A stretch of DNA of 64,000 nt from Actinacidiphila glaucinigra (GCF_900188405.1 NZ_FZOF01000017.1:1-64000), one strand, 5' to 3'; shown: positions 9,401 to 18,226, numbered from the stretch's first letter. The notes: generated by a model not told the origin, from the sequence alone. Made by a program: numbers and translations.

Positions 9401-9872
9401 CCTGTCCAAGCAGTTCTGGTTCCCCGCCGGGCAGGACCGCCCCAACTTCAGCCGGGGCCTCGGCGTGGTGGCCGTGGCCGATCCCGACGACTGGGACGAC
9501 ACCGGCAGCCCGTCCGGCCGGGGCACGTTCGACTCGACCCTCAGCACCCCAGCGGTGGCCATCCCCTCGGGCACGTCCACCCTCCACCTGGGCTTCGACT
9601 CCCACTACCGGCAGGAGAGCCCGCAGGAGGCCGAGGTCACCGTCACCTTCGACACAGCCGACCCGGTCCGGCTGCTCCACTACAGCAGCGCGACGTCCGG
9701 GAACACCAACCTGGGCCAGGACCAGCAGAACCGGCTCGTCCGGCTCTCCTGCCCCGTCCCCGCGGGTGCGACCACGGCGAAGGTCGGCTTCCGGATCTTC
9801 AACGCGGGCAACAACTGGTTCTGGGCGATCGACAACGTCCGTGTGGGCACCGGCCCCATAGCCGACGCCTGA
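6435..9872 (+). CDS. Tat-exported phosphocholine-type phospholipase C with NEW3-like and beta-sandwich C-terminal extension
   Basis: The 1145-residue product starts with a twin-arginine signal (SRRKVLGALAGG, residues 5-16). Residues about 40-480 form the phosphoesterase (alkaline-phosphatase superfamily) domain, with the nucleophile region ENRSFDNYFG (51-60), STNPNRNYLW and FINFDENDGYFDHV. Two phospholipase C C-terminal domains follow to about 695. Ordinary bacterial enzymes of this family stop near there. This one continues with two NEW3/CARDB-like modules (about 705-800 and 815-915) and a module beginning LLAEDFESV (about 935-1145) resembling choice-of-anchor or lectin-like sandwiches. It should release the head group from phosphatidylcholine or sphingomyelin outside the cell. 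A candidate PHO box and leaderless promoter precede it. Confidence 0.92.
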   Translation: MSDVSRRKVLGALAGGTALSFLPPSLHQAMAAPMPRGGMRAIEHVIILMQENRSFDNYFGTLKGVRGFGDRTPLRLPTGGTVFEQPRPGGGEVLPFSARRAALDAGRPESDIQYLGSLAHGFSDANQARGNGWWNDWVAAKSQSTMAFYDRHDIPLQYELADRFTICDSYFCSVYGSTNPNRNYLWTGTTGYEPGGVNRAVTNAAYDYGHAGYDWTTYPERLEAAGVSWQIYQEWDNFTDNAVEYFRPWKEIGRKVLAKVSGQFATTEQFYDSLWDRTADQRKAALAEFQQGVDALTEAERRLFMRGAYRSEPDTLVGRLASDIENGTLPQVSWIVPTAALSEHPGSSTPVGSANLVYDLLDAIARDPKTWSKTALFINFDENDGYFDHVPAPVAPKPASGNGDDWFKGSPVGPGPRVPMTVVSPWTVGGFVSSEAFDHTSVIRFLEKWTGVHEPNISAWRRSVFGDLTSAFDFDRAQRQPEVEQPARVPAPIGRWNPVPPKEQSLPEQESGTRRTRRSPYRLSLRAEVTRSAVELRLGNEGGTGAAFTAYPGDDSAPRAWTVSAGRSAVETVEFGADGYDLQVHGPGWSVWELRGAGVGGEAYLVEHSAPGQVTVVCSNPSPTTRTFLVGESAHSGGHGDRVETVTLKPGKSHTVRLRLPDHGWYDVVVVDRDDPSFLRRMTGRLADGKPGVTDPETGTALALAAAIGLPASLPNLDTPFAQGNPTDVVVTVRNQGRHRLDDLSVALLAPSGWTVRRDGGAPTALRAGDSADVRFEVTPAGNAAAGRLAVAAHADGDGLLRIADARVRTKVAPAMSVTLTGPASSPGTDGTVLSPGRPVTVTATVTNAGGTPLTGVAATLALPEGWTATAKGGTPTSVPARSSASLAWDVVAPAAAARASGSLKASVTAKLNGADTQASASLSAKTGPVMTGHLLAEDFESVAPALAAAADLSRPGLLGWTRTAPEGWTVTNAPAMPQGTRELQGWSFLSKQFWFPAGQDRPNFSRGLGVVAVADPDDWDDTGSPSGRGTFDSTLSTPAVAIPSGTSTLHLGFDSHYRQESPQEAEVTVTFDTADPVRLLHYSSATSGNTNLGQDQQNRLVRLSCPVPAGATTAKVGFRIFNAGNNWFWAIDNVRVGTGPIADA

Positions 9873-10407
9873 CCGGCCGTAGGCCGACCGCTTCCGGCGG
9901 GGCGGCGGGCATCAGCCCGCCGCCCCGCCGCGTGCGTTGAGGAGCGGGCGCGGAGCGGCAGGCCCCGAGCAGCGGGCGCGGGACTTCGGGCGTGAACACC
10001 GCGGCCGATTCGGTCGCTCCTCCGGCAGCGGGGCACGGGAACTCAGGCTGCCTTGACCGTTTCCCCAGGAATTCACGGCGAAGGTCCCCGCATACGTCGC
10101 CTCGGCCATGGGAACAGCGGCGCACCGGGCCCATCGACGGAAGCCGCATTGTCGAGGAATTCCGCGAATTGCGGTTCCAGTCGGACGCAGCCCGTAGTCT
10201 GCGGGGCTCGTGGGCACGTCGCACGGTGCGCGCATCGCCTGTTTGGGTGATATCCGCTCCCCTGGCCCCCCATGGGCAACCGGTCGTTCGTCACGCGAAT
10301 GCGGTAATCGGTCCCGCCCGAACTCAATCGCGCGAAGCATTCGTTGACGCGTCACCTCGCGGACGACCAGACTCCATTTCCGGTGAAGAAATATGCGAGG
10401 GGCAGCC
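9873..10407. other. Intergenic region before the hydroxyquinol cluster
   Basis: Apart from the terminator at 9895-9930, these 535 bases show no protein-like reading frame. A TTGACG at 10344-10349 could be a -35 element for the downstream operon, but no good -10 lies at the expected spacing. An AGGGG ribosome site for the reductase gene is at the right end. Confidence 0.4.
9895..9930 (+). terminator. Stem-loop terminator after phospholipase C
   Basis: Perfect 16-bp GC inverted repeat (arms 9895-9910 and 9915-9930) with an ATCA loop, 22 bases after the phospholipase stop codon. Confidence 0.75.
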
Positions 10408-11514
10408 ATGAAGTCGTTCGTGCACAGAGGACAGATCACGAAAGTGGTCTTCGGCAGCGGAACGCGCGCGGGGCTCGGCGGCGAGGTCGAGGCGCTGGGG
10501 CGCGGCCGGGCCCTGGTGCTGTGCACCCCCGGGCAGACCGCCCAGGCCCGGGAAGTGCGCGAGATCCTCGGGTCGCTCACCGCGGGTGTCTTCGACCAGG
10601 CGGCCGCCCACACCCCCGTGGCGGTCACCGGGAAGGCGGTCGACGCGGCGCGGGCCGCCGACGCGGACTGCCTGGTATCGGTCGGCGGCGGCTCGACGAT
10701 CGGCCTCGGCAAGGCCGTCGCGCTGCGCACCGGGCTTCCGCACCTCGCCCTTCCGACCACCTACGCCGGATCCGAGATGACCCCGATCCTGGGCGAGACC
10801 CAGGAGGGCGTGAAGACCACCCGGCGGCTGCCCGAGGTCCTGCTCGACACCGTGGTGTACGACGTCGATCTCACCCTGACCCTGCCGCCCCACGTCGCGG
10901 CGGTCAGCGGGCTCAACGCCATGGCCCACGCAGTGGAGTCGCTGTACGCCCAGGACGGCGACCCGCTCGCCTTCCTGACGGCCGGTGAGGCTCTCGACGC
11001 CCTCGCGGTGGCGCTCCCGGCGATCCTGCGCGATCCCGCGGACACCGAGGCGCGGGCGACCGCGCTGTACGGTGCCTGGCTGGCCGGGACCTGCCTGGGC
11101 ACGGTCGGCATGGCCCTGCACCACAAGGTGTGCCATGTCCTGGGCGGCTCCTTCGACCTGCCGCACGCTCAGACGCACGCCGTCGTACTGCCCCACGTCG
11201 TCGCGTACAACGCCCCGGCGGCCGAGGCGGCCATGGCCCGGATCGGCCGGGCGCTGCCCGGCCCCGATCCCGCGGGCGCGGTCTTCGACTTCGCGGGCGG
11301 CATCGGCGCCCCCAGGGCGCTGCGCGACCTGGGCATGCCCGAGTCGGGCATCGCCGAGGCGGCCGACCTGGTCGTCCGGGACGGCTACTGGAATCCGCGG
11401 CCCGTGCACCGGGACGCCGTACGCGACCTCCTCCGACGGGCCTGGGCCGGCGAACCGCCGGCCCGGGCCGCCTCCGACCGTTCCTACGACCCGACGGGAG
11501 CCCGTCATGCGTGA
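10408..11514 (+). CDS. Maleylacetate reductase (iron-containing alcohol dehydrogenase superfamily)
   Basis: The 368-residue product should reduce maleylacetate to 3-oxoadipate with NAD(P)H, the step after hydroxyquinol ring cleavage. Visible features are the nucleotide-binding segment VSVGGGSTIGLGKAVA, the ALPTTYAGSEMTPI stretch, and HHKVCHVLGGSFDLPHAQTH near the C-terminal half, all typical of maleylacetate reductases rather than of general Fe-alcohol dehydrogenases. ATG 10408 is preceded by CGAGGGG at good spacing. Its stop overlaps the start of the dioxygenase gene by 8 bases, implying translational coupling. Confidence is high because the partner gene supplies the substrate. Confidence 0.92.
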   Translation: MKSFVHRGQITKVVFGSGTRAGLGGEVEALGRGRALVLCTPGQTAQAREVREILGSLTAGVFDQAAAHTPVAVTGKAVDAARAADADCLVSVGGGSTIGLGKAVALRTGLPHLALPTTYAGSEMTPILGETQEGVKTTRRLPEVLLDTVVYDVDLTLTLPPHVAAVSGLNAMAHAVESLYAQDGDPLAFLTAGEALDALAVALPAILRDPADTEARATALYGAWLAGTCLGTVGMALHHKVCHVLGGSFDLPHAQTHAVVLPHVVAYNAPAAEAAMARIGRALPGPDPAGAVFDFAGGIGAPRALRDLGMPESGIAEAADLVVRDGYWNPRPVHRDAVRDLLRRAWAGEPPARAASDRSYDPTGARHA

Positions 11515-12394
11515 CCTCACCGACACCACCATCACCGAGGCCGTCATCTCCACCGTCCGAGAAGCGAAGGACGCCCGCCTCGCCGCGATCCTCGAGGCGC
11601 TGGTCCGCCACGCGCACGACTTCGTCCGCGAGACCGGCCTCACCGAGCAGGAGTGGGCCCGCGGCATGGACTTCCTCACCCGCACGGGGCAGAAGTGCAC
11701 GCCCACGCGGCAGGAGTTCATCCTGCTCTCCGACGTGCTGGGGATCACCATGCTGGTGGACGCGCTCGGCAACAGGCGCGCGGCGGAATCGACCCAGAAC
11801 AGCGTCCTCGGCCCCTTCTTCCGCGACGACCGTCCGCAGGCGGCCGACGGCTCCGACATCTCCGCGGGACTGCCGGGCACACCCTTCTTCTTCGAGGGCC
11901 TGGTCACCGACGACCACGGCGCACCGGTCGCGAACGCCGGGGTCGACGTCTGGCACAGCGACGCGGACGGCCACTACGACGTGGACGTCCCCGGCCTGTC
12001 CGATCCGGCCATGCGGGCCCTGCTGCGCACCGACGGCGAGGGCCGTTTCCGCTTCCGCTCGATCCGCCCGTCGAGCTATCCCATCCCGGACGACGGGCCC
12101 GTGGGCGAGATGATGCGGGCCACCGGCCGGTCCGTCATGCGGCCCGCGCACCTGCACGTCATGATCGCCGCCGAGGGGTTCCAGCGCGTGACCACGATGC
12201 TCTTCCCCGCCGACGACCTGTACCTGGACCAAGACCCCGTCTTCGGCGTCAAGCAGTCTCTGGTGACGGACTACGCGAGCCACCCGGCCGGTATGGGCCC
12301 CTACGGCACGCGGACCGACGAGCCCTACACCCTGCTGCGTCACACCTTCGTACTCGAGCCGGGACGGTCGGCTCATGACCCGCGGCCTTCCTGA
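11507..12394 (+). CDS. Hydroxyquinol 1,2-dioxygenase (intradiol ring-cleavage dioxygenase)
   Basis: The 295-residue product cleaves hydroxyquinol (1,2,4-trihydroxybenzene) between adjacent hydroxyls to give maleylacetate. The Fe(III) ligands of intradiol enzymes are visible: Tyr157 (ADGHYDVD), Tyr191 (SSYPIPDDGP), His215 and His217 (PAHLHVMI). The N-terminal helical dimerisation domain (about 1-100, ending STQNSVLGPFFR) is present. Catechol 1,2-dioxygenase is the alternative, but the neighbouring maleylacetate reductase and two-component hydroxylase favour hydroxyquinol. The gene overlaps both its upstream neighbour (8 bases) and its downstream regulator (20 bases). Confidence 0.92.
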   Translation: MRDLTDTTITEAVISTVREAKDARLAAILEALVRHAHDFVRETGLTEQEWARGMDFLTRTGQKCTPTRQEFILLSDVLGITMLVDALGNRRAAESTQNSVLGPFFRDDRPQAADGSDISAGLPGTPFFFEGLVTDDHGAPVANAGVDVWHSDADGHYDVDVPGLSDPAMRALLRTDGEGRFRFRSIRPSSYPIPDDGPVGEMMRATGRSVMRPAHLHVMIAAEGFQRVTTMLFPADDLYLDQDPVFGVKQSLVTDYASHPAGMGPYGTRTDEPYTLLRHTFVLEPGRSAHDPRPS

Positions 12395-15299
12395 CAGGCC
12401 GCTCCCGGGACTGCCGGACCTTCCCGCCGGCGTCGTCCCGCGGCCGCGGGTGACCCGCCGCATCCTCCAGGAACTGGCCGGGCATCCGGTGCTGGTCGTC
12501 GCGGCCTCCGCCGGGGCGGGGAAGACGACCGCGGTACTCCAGGCGGCGCGGGCAATGCCCGGCCCGGCCGCCTGGATCCCGCTGGGCGGCCTCGCCACCG
12601 GCGACATCGCCGCCGAAGCGCTCCGAGGTCGTCTGGCGCGGGCGGTGCCCGCCGACGGCGCGGGGCCGCCCGTGCTCGTGGTCGACGGGCTGGAGCACAT
12701 CGCGGGCCGTGCGGCAGCCGAGGACGCGCTCAGCGCACTCGTCCTGCAACCGCCCCCGGGGCTGCGGCTGGTGCTCGTCACCCGGGCGGAGCCACCGGAG
12801 GGCATCGCCGGTCTCGGCGACGTCCATCGCGTGGCCTTCCTCGACGACACCGACCTCGCCTTCGACGTCTCCGAGGCCGCCCGGGCCCTGCGCCCCGCCG
12901 GACTCCAGGAGCAGGCGCAGTTCCGGGTGCGCGCCATGAGGGGCTGGGTCACGGGTGTCCTGCACGACTGGTGGACCACCGATCCCGAGGCCGCGGCCGG
13001 CAGGCTCGACCTCCTCTGCGCCGGCCTGGTGCGGCAGCTCACCGAGGCGGAGGCGGCACTGCTGGTCGCCACCAGCGTGCTGGACGAGGTGACCGCCGAG
13101 TCCGCCAACGCCCTCGGACTGTCCTGCCCGGACCGGACCATGACCGCCCTGCGCCACCGCCGGCTGCCGCTGGCCTGGTCCTGCGACGGCGCGCGCATGC
13201 GGCCGCTGCCACGGTTCCACGGGTACCTGCGCATGCGCGCCGACGCCATGGACGAGAACTCCCGGCGCGAACTCAGACGCCGCCACGCCCGGTTGCTGGA
13301 AGCGGCAGGCCGTCACGAGGAGGCCGTGACGGAACTGCTGATGGCGGGAGAACCGGCGGCGGCACGGCGCGCCGCCGAGCAGGTCCTGCCCGGCGTCCTG
13401 GACCGGCTGGACCTGGCCACGGCGGAGAGCTGGCTCGACCGGATGCGGCCCGTGCCCGGCCCGCCGGCCCCGGGGCTCGTATCCGCCGCACTGCGCGTCG
13501 CGTTCGGCCGCGAGCAGTGCTGGCGCGGGCTGCAGTTGGCGGACCAGCACGGACCGTCCTGGTGGGGCGGGCTGCCCGGGCGGCCCGGCGGCAGCGAGGA
13601 CCTGGCGCTGCTGGTGTGGTGCTTCTGGCACGCGGGCAGGACCGACGAGGCCCGGCAGATGCTGCGCGTCATGCCCCCCGGCCGCCACCGCGACATCGCC
13701 GCGGCCCTGATGTCCCTGGCGGACGGCACCCCCCTCACACCGCTTCCGGACCTGCGGGCCGACGCGACGGGTCCGGTCGAGGTCATGCTGATGCGGATCG
13801 CCTACATGGGCGGCCGACTCGCCGAGTTGCAGGGCGATCCCGCTCCGCCCGGCGGTTGGCGCCGGGCGACCGGTGCCCCGTGGACCGTGGCGGCGCTCCG
13901 TGCGGCGGGACGCATCTCCCGGGCCGGCGAGATGTACACGTCCCTCGGTGACGGGCCCCGGCCGGTGTGGCTGACGGCGATCGACGACGTGGAGTTGATG
14001 GCGGACCTCGGACGGCGCGAGGAAGCCTGGGCCGCGCTGACGGCCGGACGCCAGGCCGTCGCGGCGACGGGCTCGCGCGTGTACGAGATCCTCAGCCTGC
14101 TGCTGGAGGCCAAACTGGCCCTGCGGCTCGACCGCGACGCCGCACGGGCCACCCGGGCGCTGGCCGAGGCGGCCCGCCACGGCAGTGCCCGCTACGCCTT
14201 CACCGGGGAACTGGCCGCCACCTGGCACGGACTGCAACTCCTCCTGGCGGGCCGGGACGGGGAAGCGGCCCACCGACTGGCCGTCGCGGTCGCCGCCATG
14301 ACCACGGGCGACCGACTGCTGGAACTGCCCACCGCGGCCGTCTACCTGAGCGAGGCGATGTGGCGCGCCGGTGACGCGGAGGCCGCGGACGCCGCGGCCG
14401 ACCTCGCCCTGGGTGTCGCATCGGCCCACGGGGGCCGCCATCTGCTGCTGCAGGCACTGGACGACGTCCCGGCGGTCGCCGTGCGCAGGGCCGACGCCGA
14501 GCCCTCGCACTCCTCCCCGTGGCACGAACTCGTGGCGGCGCTGTCGTCCGGGCGGGCGGCACTGAGCGCCCCCGTCTCTCCGCGGCTGGTCCTCGAGGAG
14601 TTCGGGGTGGTCCGGCTGTCCGCGGACGGGCGGGAGGTCCGTCCACGCCTGGCCAAGAGCACCGAACTGCTGGCGTTCCTGCTGAACAGACCGGCCGCGA
14701 CCGCACGACGCGCGCTGCTGCTGGACTCCCTGTTCCCCGGCCGGAGCGACGCCGCCGGGCGCAGTTACCTGCGGCAGGCGGTGTACCGGCTGCGGGAGGT
14801 GCTGCCCGAAGGGGTGGCGCTGCTGCAGGAGGGCGACGTCCACCGGTTGACGCCCCATACGTCCGTGGCCGGGTCCTCGGGTGCCTTCGGGCGCCTGCTG
14901 GCCGAGGCCGGCAGGCAGGACGGCGAACACCGCTTCCACACCCTCCTGGAGGCGCTGCGGACGGCGGGGAGGGGCCCCTACTTCGACGGCGTCTCCACCC
15001 CGTGGCTGGACGCCCGGCGCGAGGAACTGGCGGCGGAACTCACCCAGGCGCAGGTCGACGCCGGCGCGGTCGCCCTGCGCCTGGGCCGGATCCGCGAGAC
15101 CCGGGAGCTGGCGGGAGCGGCGCTGGAACGCGATCCGTACCGCGAGCAGGCCTGGCGGCTGGCGCTGGCGGGTGCCGAGGCGGCCGGGGACGACGGCGAA
15201 CTCCTGGAGCTGTACCGGGGTTACCTGCGGGCCATGGCCGATCTCGGCGTGCGCCCGTCGCAGGAGATGAGACATCTGGTCGAGCGGCTGCGCCGATGA
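12375..15299 (+). CDS. Large ATPase regulator with C-terminal winged-helix and BTAD (SARP-like) domains
   Basis: The 974-residue protein has an N-terminal STAND/AAA-type NTPase with P-loop AGAGKTT (residues 46-52) and a Walker B-like VLVVDGLEH. A long helical, TPR-like middle follows. At about residue 738 a winged helix begins (EFGVVRLSADGREV), then a BTAD domain to the end. Canonical SARP-LAL regulators carry the winged helix and BTAD at the N-terminus, so the domain order here is reversed. It starts inside the dioxygenase gene (20-base overlap) and so should be co-translated with the catabolic genes it probably controls. The ligand is unknown. Confidence 0.85.
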   Translation: MTRGLPDRPLPGLPDLPAGVVPRPRVTRRILQELAGHPVLVVAASAGAGKTTAVLQAARAMPGPAAWIPLGGLATGDIAAEALRGRLARAVPADGAGPPVLVVDGLEHIAGRAAAEDALSALVLQPPPGLRLVLVTRAEPPEGIAGLGDVHRVAFLDDTDLAFDVSEAARALRPAGLQEQAQFRVRAMRGWVTGVLHDWWTTDPEAAAGRLDLLCAGLVRQLTEAEAALLVATSVLDEVTAESANALGLSCPDRTMTALRHRRLPLAWSCDGARMRPLPRFHGYLRMRADAMDENSRRELRRRHARLLEAAGRHEEAVTELLMAGEPAAARRAAEQVLPGVLDRLDLATAESWLDRMRPVPGPPAPGLVSAALRVAFGREQCWRGLQLADQHGPSWWGGLPGRPGGSEDLALLVWCFWHAGRTDEARQMLRVMPPGRHRDIAAALMSLADGTPLTPLPDLRADATGPVEVMLMRIAYMGGRLAELQGDPAPPGGWRRATGAPWTVAALRAAGRISRAGEMYTSLGDGPRPVWLTAIDDVELMADLGRREEAWAALTAGRQAVAATGSRVYEILSLLLEAKLALRLDRDAARATRALAEAARHGSARYAFTGELAATWHGLQLLLAGRDGEAAHRLAVAVAAMTTGDRLLELPTAAVYLSEAMWRAGDAEAADAAADLALGVASAHGGRHLLLQALDDVPAVAVRRADAEPSHSSPWHELVAALSSGRAALSAPVSPRLVLEEFGVVRLSADGREVRPRLAKSTELLAFLLNRPAATARRALLLDSLFPGRSDAAGRSYLRQAVYRLREVLPEGVALLQEGDVHRLTPHTSVAGSSGAFGRLLAEAGRQDGEHRFHTLLEALRTAGRGPYFDGVSTPWLDARREELAAELTQAQVDAGAVALRLGRIRETRELAGAALERDPYREQAWRLALAGAEAAGDDGELLELYRGYLRAMADLGVRPSQEMRHLVERLRR

Positions 15300-15405
15300 G
15301 ACCTGAACCCTCCGCCACGGTGCGGTTTCCCCGGCATTAACAGGTGGCAGCGCACAGTTCACCACGTCCACCAGGGCTCGGCTCACTCCTTCCCGGAGGT
15401 CTCCC

Positions 15406-15900
15406 ATGACTGAAACCCTCGACATGTCCGTCGCCTTCCGCGCCACGATGGGACGCCTGGCCACCGGGGTCAGCGTCATCACCACCAGGACCGCAAGCGC
15501 CCCCGTGGGCATGACGGCCAGTGCGGTATCCGCGCTGTCGCTGGACCCACTGCAGCTGCTCGTGTGCATCGGCAACCACCTGTTCACCCGCACCGCGATC
15601 GCCGAGCACGGACGCTTCGCCGTCAACGTCCTCGGCGAGGACTGCGAGCACCTGGCCCGCACCTTCTCCGCCCCGGTGCCGGACCGCTTCGCCGGCGTGG
15701 CCGTGGACGAGGACCACGGGGTGCCCGTGCTCAGGGACGCGATCGCCACGGTGGTCTGCGACGTCTCCCAGGCCCTGCCGGGCGGCGACCACACCATCTT
15801 CGTCGGCGACGTCCGGCACTTCGAGCACCGGGCCCAGGCCCGTCCGCTGCTCTATTTCGCGGGCGGGTTCGGTGTCCTGAGCCCGCAGAGCGGTCTCTGA
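15406..15900 (+). CDS. Flavin reductase (small component of a two-component monooxygenase)
   Basis: The 164-residue protein has the flavin reductase-like FMN-binding split-barrel sequence: RATMGRLATGVSVITT at the N-terminus, then GMTASAVSALSLDPLQLLVC and FAVNVL. Members supply reduced FAD or FMN to HpaB/GraA/NphA1-type oxygenases. The matching oxygenase is encoded convergently at 18199-19713. A GGAGGT ribosome site precedes ATG 15406. Together with the dioxygenase and reductase genes it completes a resorcinol, nitrophenol or similar phenol hydroxylation route into hydroxyquinol. Confidence 0.88.
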   Translation: MTETLDMSVAFRATMGRLATGVSVITTRTASAPVGMTASAVSALSLDPLQLLVCIGNHLFTRTAIAEHGRFAVNVLGEDCEHLARTFSAPVPDRFAGVAVDEDHGVPVLRDAIATVVCDVSQALPGGDHTIFVGDVRHFEHRAQARPLLYFAGGFGVLSPQSGL

Positions 15901-15994
15901 CGACCGCGCCCCCTCAAGTCCCCCCGGTGCCCGGTGCCGTGTCGTGCCCGCCGGGCACCGGGGGCCCCGACCGGCCGGCCCGATGGGAGGCCCC

Positions 15995-18226
15995 GTGCAC
16001 ACCATTGCCGCGTACAAGCTTCACCCGCCCACGCGGCCACGGCAGTTCGTGCCGCGGCCGCGGCTGCTGCGCCGCCTCGACGCGGCGACCGAACCCGTGC
16101 TCGTCGTCTCGGCGCCCCCGGGCGCCGGGAAGAGCGTGCTGCTCGCCGACTGGGCCCGCGCCCTTCAGGCCCGTGACGGCCGGGTGGCGTGGCTCGAACT
16201 GGACGCGTACGACAACACACCGGCACGCCTGTGGGCAGGGATCCTCTCGGCGCTGCGACCGTTGCGGCCCGGGCTGCCAACTCCCCCGCCGGCCGGGGCC
16301 TGGACGCTGGAGGCCTGGGTCGAGGACCTGCTGCCACGCCTCCTGGGCGCGCTGGGCGAAGGCGCGCCGCTGACCCTGGTGCTGGACGGGGTGGACCGGC
16401 TCACCGACCAGGCGGCCCTGCGCTGCCTGGGGGACTTCCTGACCGCGCTCCCCGACGGCGTACGGGCCGTGCTGGCCACCCGTCACCTCCCGGGGGCTCC
16501 CGTCCCGGCGCTGCGTGCGCGGGGCCTCGCCGCCGACCTCGGCGCGGACGAGTTGCGCTTCACCCTCGCGGAGGCCGCCGCCCTGCTGGCGAGCCGGCGC
16601 GGTGGCCCGCCGGGCGAGCGGGCCCTGCGCGAGCTGTACCACCTGACCGAGGGATGGGCGGCGGGCCTGTGCGTCCTGGGGCGCCCGCCCACCACGTCCG
16701 GGGCCGGTGCCCGCAGCGGCGACGGGGCCCGCGCCGTCGCCGACTACCTCGGCACCGAGGTGCTGGACCGGCTGACCACCGAGCAGCGCGCCTTCCTGGT
16801 GCGGACCAGTGTCCTGGACGAACTGAGCCCCGAGTCCTGCCATGCCGTCACGGGCAGCGACCACGCCGGAGTCCTGCTGCGGGAACTCGCGCGGACCGTC
16901 CAGCTGCTCCTGCCCTCCGCCACCGCCCCGGGGGCCTACCGGCACCACCGGGCGCTGCGCTCCGTGCTGGCCGGGCTGCTTGCCGCCGAGCAGCCCGGCG
17001 GGGCCGCGGCACTGCACCACGCGGCCGCGCGCTGGTGCCGCGAGCGGCAGCGCACGACGTCCGCCGTACGGCACTTCGTCCAGGCGGGCGACTCCCCCGG
17101 CGCGGTCGCCACCGTCCTAGACGCCTGGGAGGAGGCGCTGGCCGGGGGCCGGACCGCGGACGTCGCGCGGTGGCTCGGCATGCTGCCCGCTCGCGAGGTC
17201 CGCTCCGACGCCCGGCTGTGCGTCGTGGCGGCGATGACCTCGCTGTGCGAGGGGGACCCCGAGGCGGCGGAGCGCTGGCTCGACGTGGCGAGGGCCCGGC
17301 CGTCCTGGCAGGGAACCGTGGGGGAAGGGGGAACCGTGGCGCAGGCGGCGGCCGTGGCCCGGGCCCTCGTCCGCTGTCTGCGAGGGGAAGGCCAGGTCCC
17401 GCTCGCCGGAGGAGACGTCGAGGGTGCCTCCTCGCTGACCGGCTGGCGGGCGCTGGCCTGCGTCGCCCAGGGCACCGCACTGCTGTGGCAGGGACGTACG
17501 GAGGAGGCGGACGTCCGCCTCGCCGAGGCGGTCCGCGACGCGTACGGCGCCCGGCACACGCTGGTACTGGTCCGCGCCCTGGGCTCGCGGGCCCTGTGCG
17601 CCTATCTGGCCGGGCGCCCGGCACGGGCTCGAACCCTCGTGGATCAGGCGCTGGACGCGGCCCGCGCCGAGGGACTGACCGGCCACTTCACCGCCGCTCC
17701 CGCCCAACTGTGTCGGGCGGGGTTGCTGTTGGACGATCTGGCGCGTACCGAGGCCGCCGAGGTCCTGGCCGGCGCCACAAGGGCGCTCACGGCAACCGTC
17801 CACGGCGGCGAGCCGCCTCTGCGGGCCCTGGCCGGCGTCATCGCGTCGGGCCTGCCGGGCGGCCTTCGCGGCACCGTGCCCCTGCCCGCGCAGGAGGAAG
17901 AGGGTTCCGTTCCGCAGGTGCTCGGCGGTCTGATCGAGCGCCTGCGCGCGGCCCGGCCCACCCCGGCCACCCCCCTGCCGCCACGGGCGCAGGACCTGTC
18001 CCCCGGGGAACGCCGGATCCTGCGCGCGTTGTGCGGCCCGCTGACGCTGCGGGAGATCGCCGCCGAACTGCACGTGTCCCGCAACACGGTGAAGACACAG
18101 GTCAGTGCGGTCTTCCGGAAGCTCGGCACGCACAGCCGCAGCGGCGCGGTGGCCCGGGCCCGGGAGTGCGGCATGCTGCGACCCGGGCCCGGCACCGCCT
18201 ACGAGGCGTCCTGCCGGCGGGCGTAG
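15995..18226 (+). CDS. MalT-like LuxR-family ATP-dependent transcriptional regulator
   Basis: GTG 15995 was chosen because GGGAGG (15985-15990) sits four bases upstream; an ATG at 15983 would overlap that site. The 743-residue product has a P-loop (APPGAGKSVLL, about 40-50), a Walker B-like LTLVLDGVDRL, a TPR-like helical middle, and a C-terminal LuxR helix-turn-helix (about 667-730: LSPGERRILRALCG, LTLREIAAELHVSRNTVKTQ). This is the MalT plan: an ATPase that binds DNA when a ligand is present. It lies between the two halves of the hydroxylase system and its 3' end overlaps the oxygenase gene by 28 bases on the other strand. Confidence 0.88.
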   Translation: MHTIAAYKLHPPTRPRQFVPRPRLLRRLDAATEPVLVVSAPPGAGKSVLLADWARALQARDGRVAWLELDAYDNTPARLWAGILSALRPLRPGLPTPPPAGAWTLEAWVEDLLPRLLGALGEGAPLTLVLDGVDRLTDQAALRCLGDFLTALPDGVRAVLATRHLPGAPVPALRARGLAADLGADELRFTLAEAAALLASRRGGPPGERALRELYHLTEGWAAGLCVLGRPPTTSGAGARSGDGARAVADYLGTEVLDRLTTEQRAFLVRTSVLDELSPESCHAVTGSDHAGVLLRELARTVQLLLPSATAPGAYRHHRALRSVLAGLLAAEQPGGAAALHHAAARWCRERQRTTSAVRHFVQAGDSPGAVATVLDAWEEALAGGRTADVARWLGMLPAREVRSDARLCVVAAMTSLCEGDPEAAERWLDVARARPSWQGTVGEGGTVAQAAAVARALVRCLRGEGQVPLAGGDVEGASSLTGWRALACVAQGTALLWQGRTEEADVRLAEAVRDAYGARHTLVLVRALGSRALCAYLAGRPARARTLVDQALDAARAEGLTGHFTAAPAQLCRAGLLLDDLARTEAAEVLAGATRALTATVHGGEPPLRALAGVIASGLPGGLRGTVPLPAQEEEGSVPQVLGGLIERLRAARPTPATPLPPRAQDLSPGERRILRALCGPLTLREIAAELHVSRNTVKTQVSAVFRKLGTHSRSGAVARARECGMLRPGPGTAYEASCRRA

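Noticed and set aside
9992..10411. 139-codon open frame before the maleylacetate reductase gene
   Set aside because: Its composition (many Arg, Ser, Pro, Trp) is that of a GC-rich shadow frame, it has no ribosome site, and it runs into the real gene in another frame.
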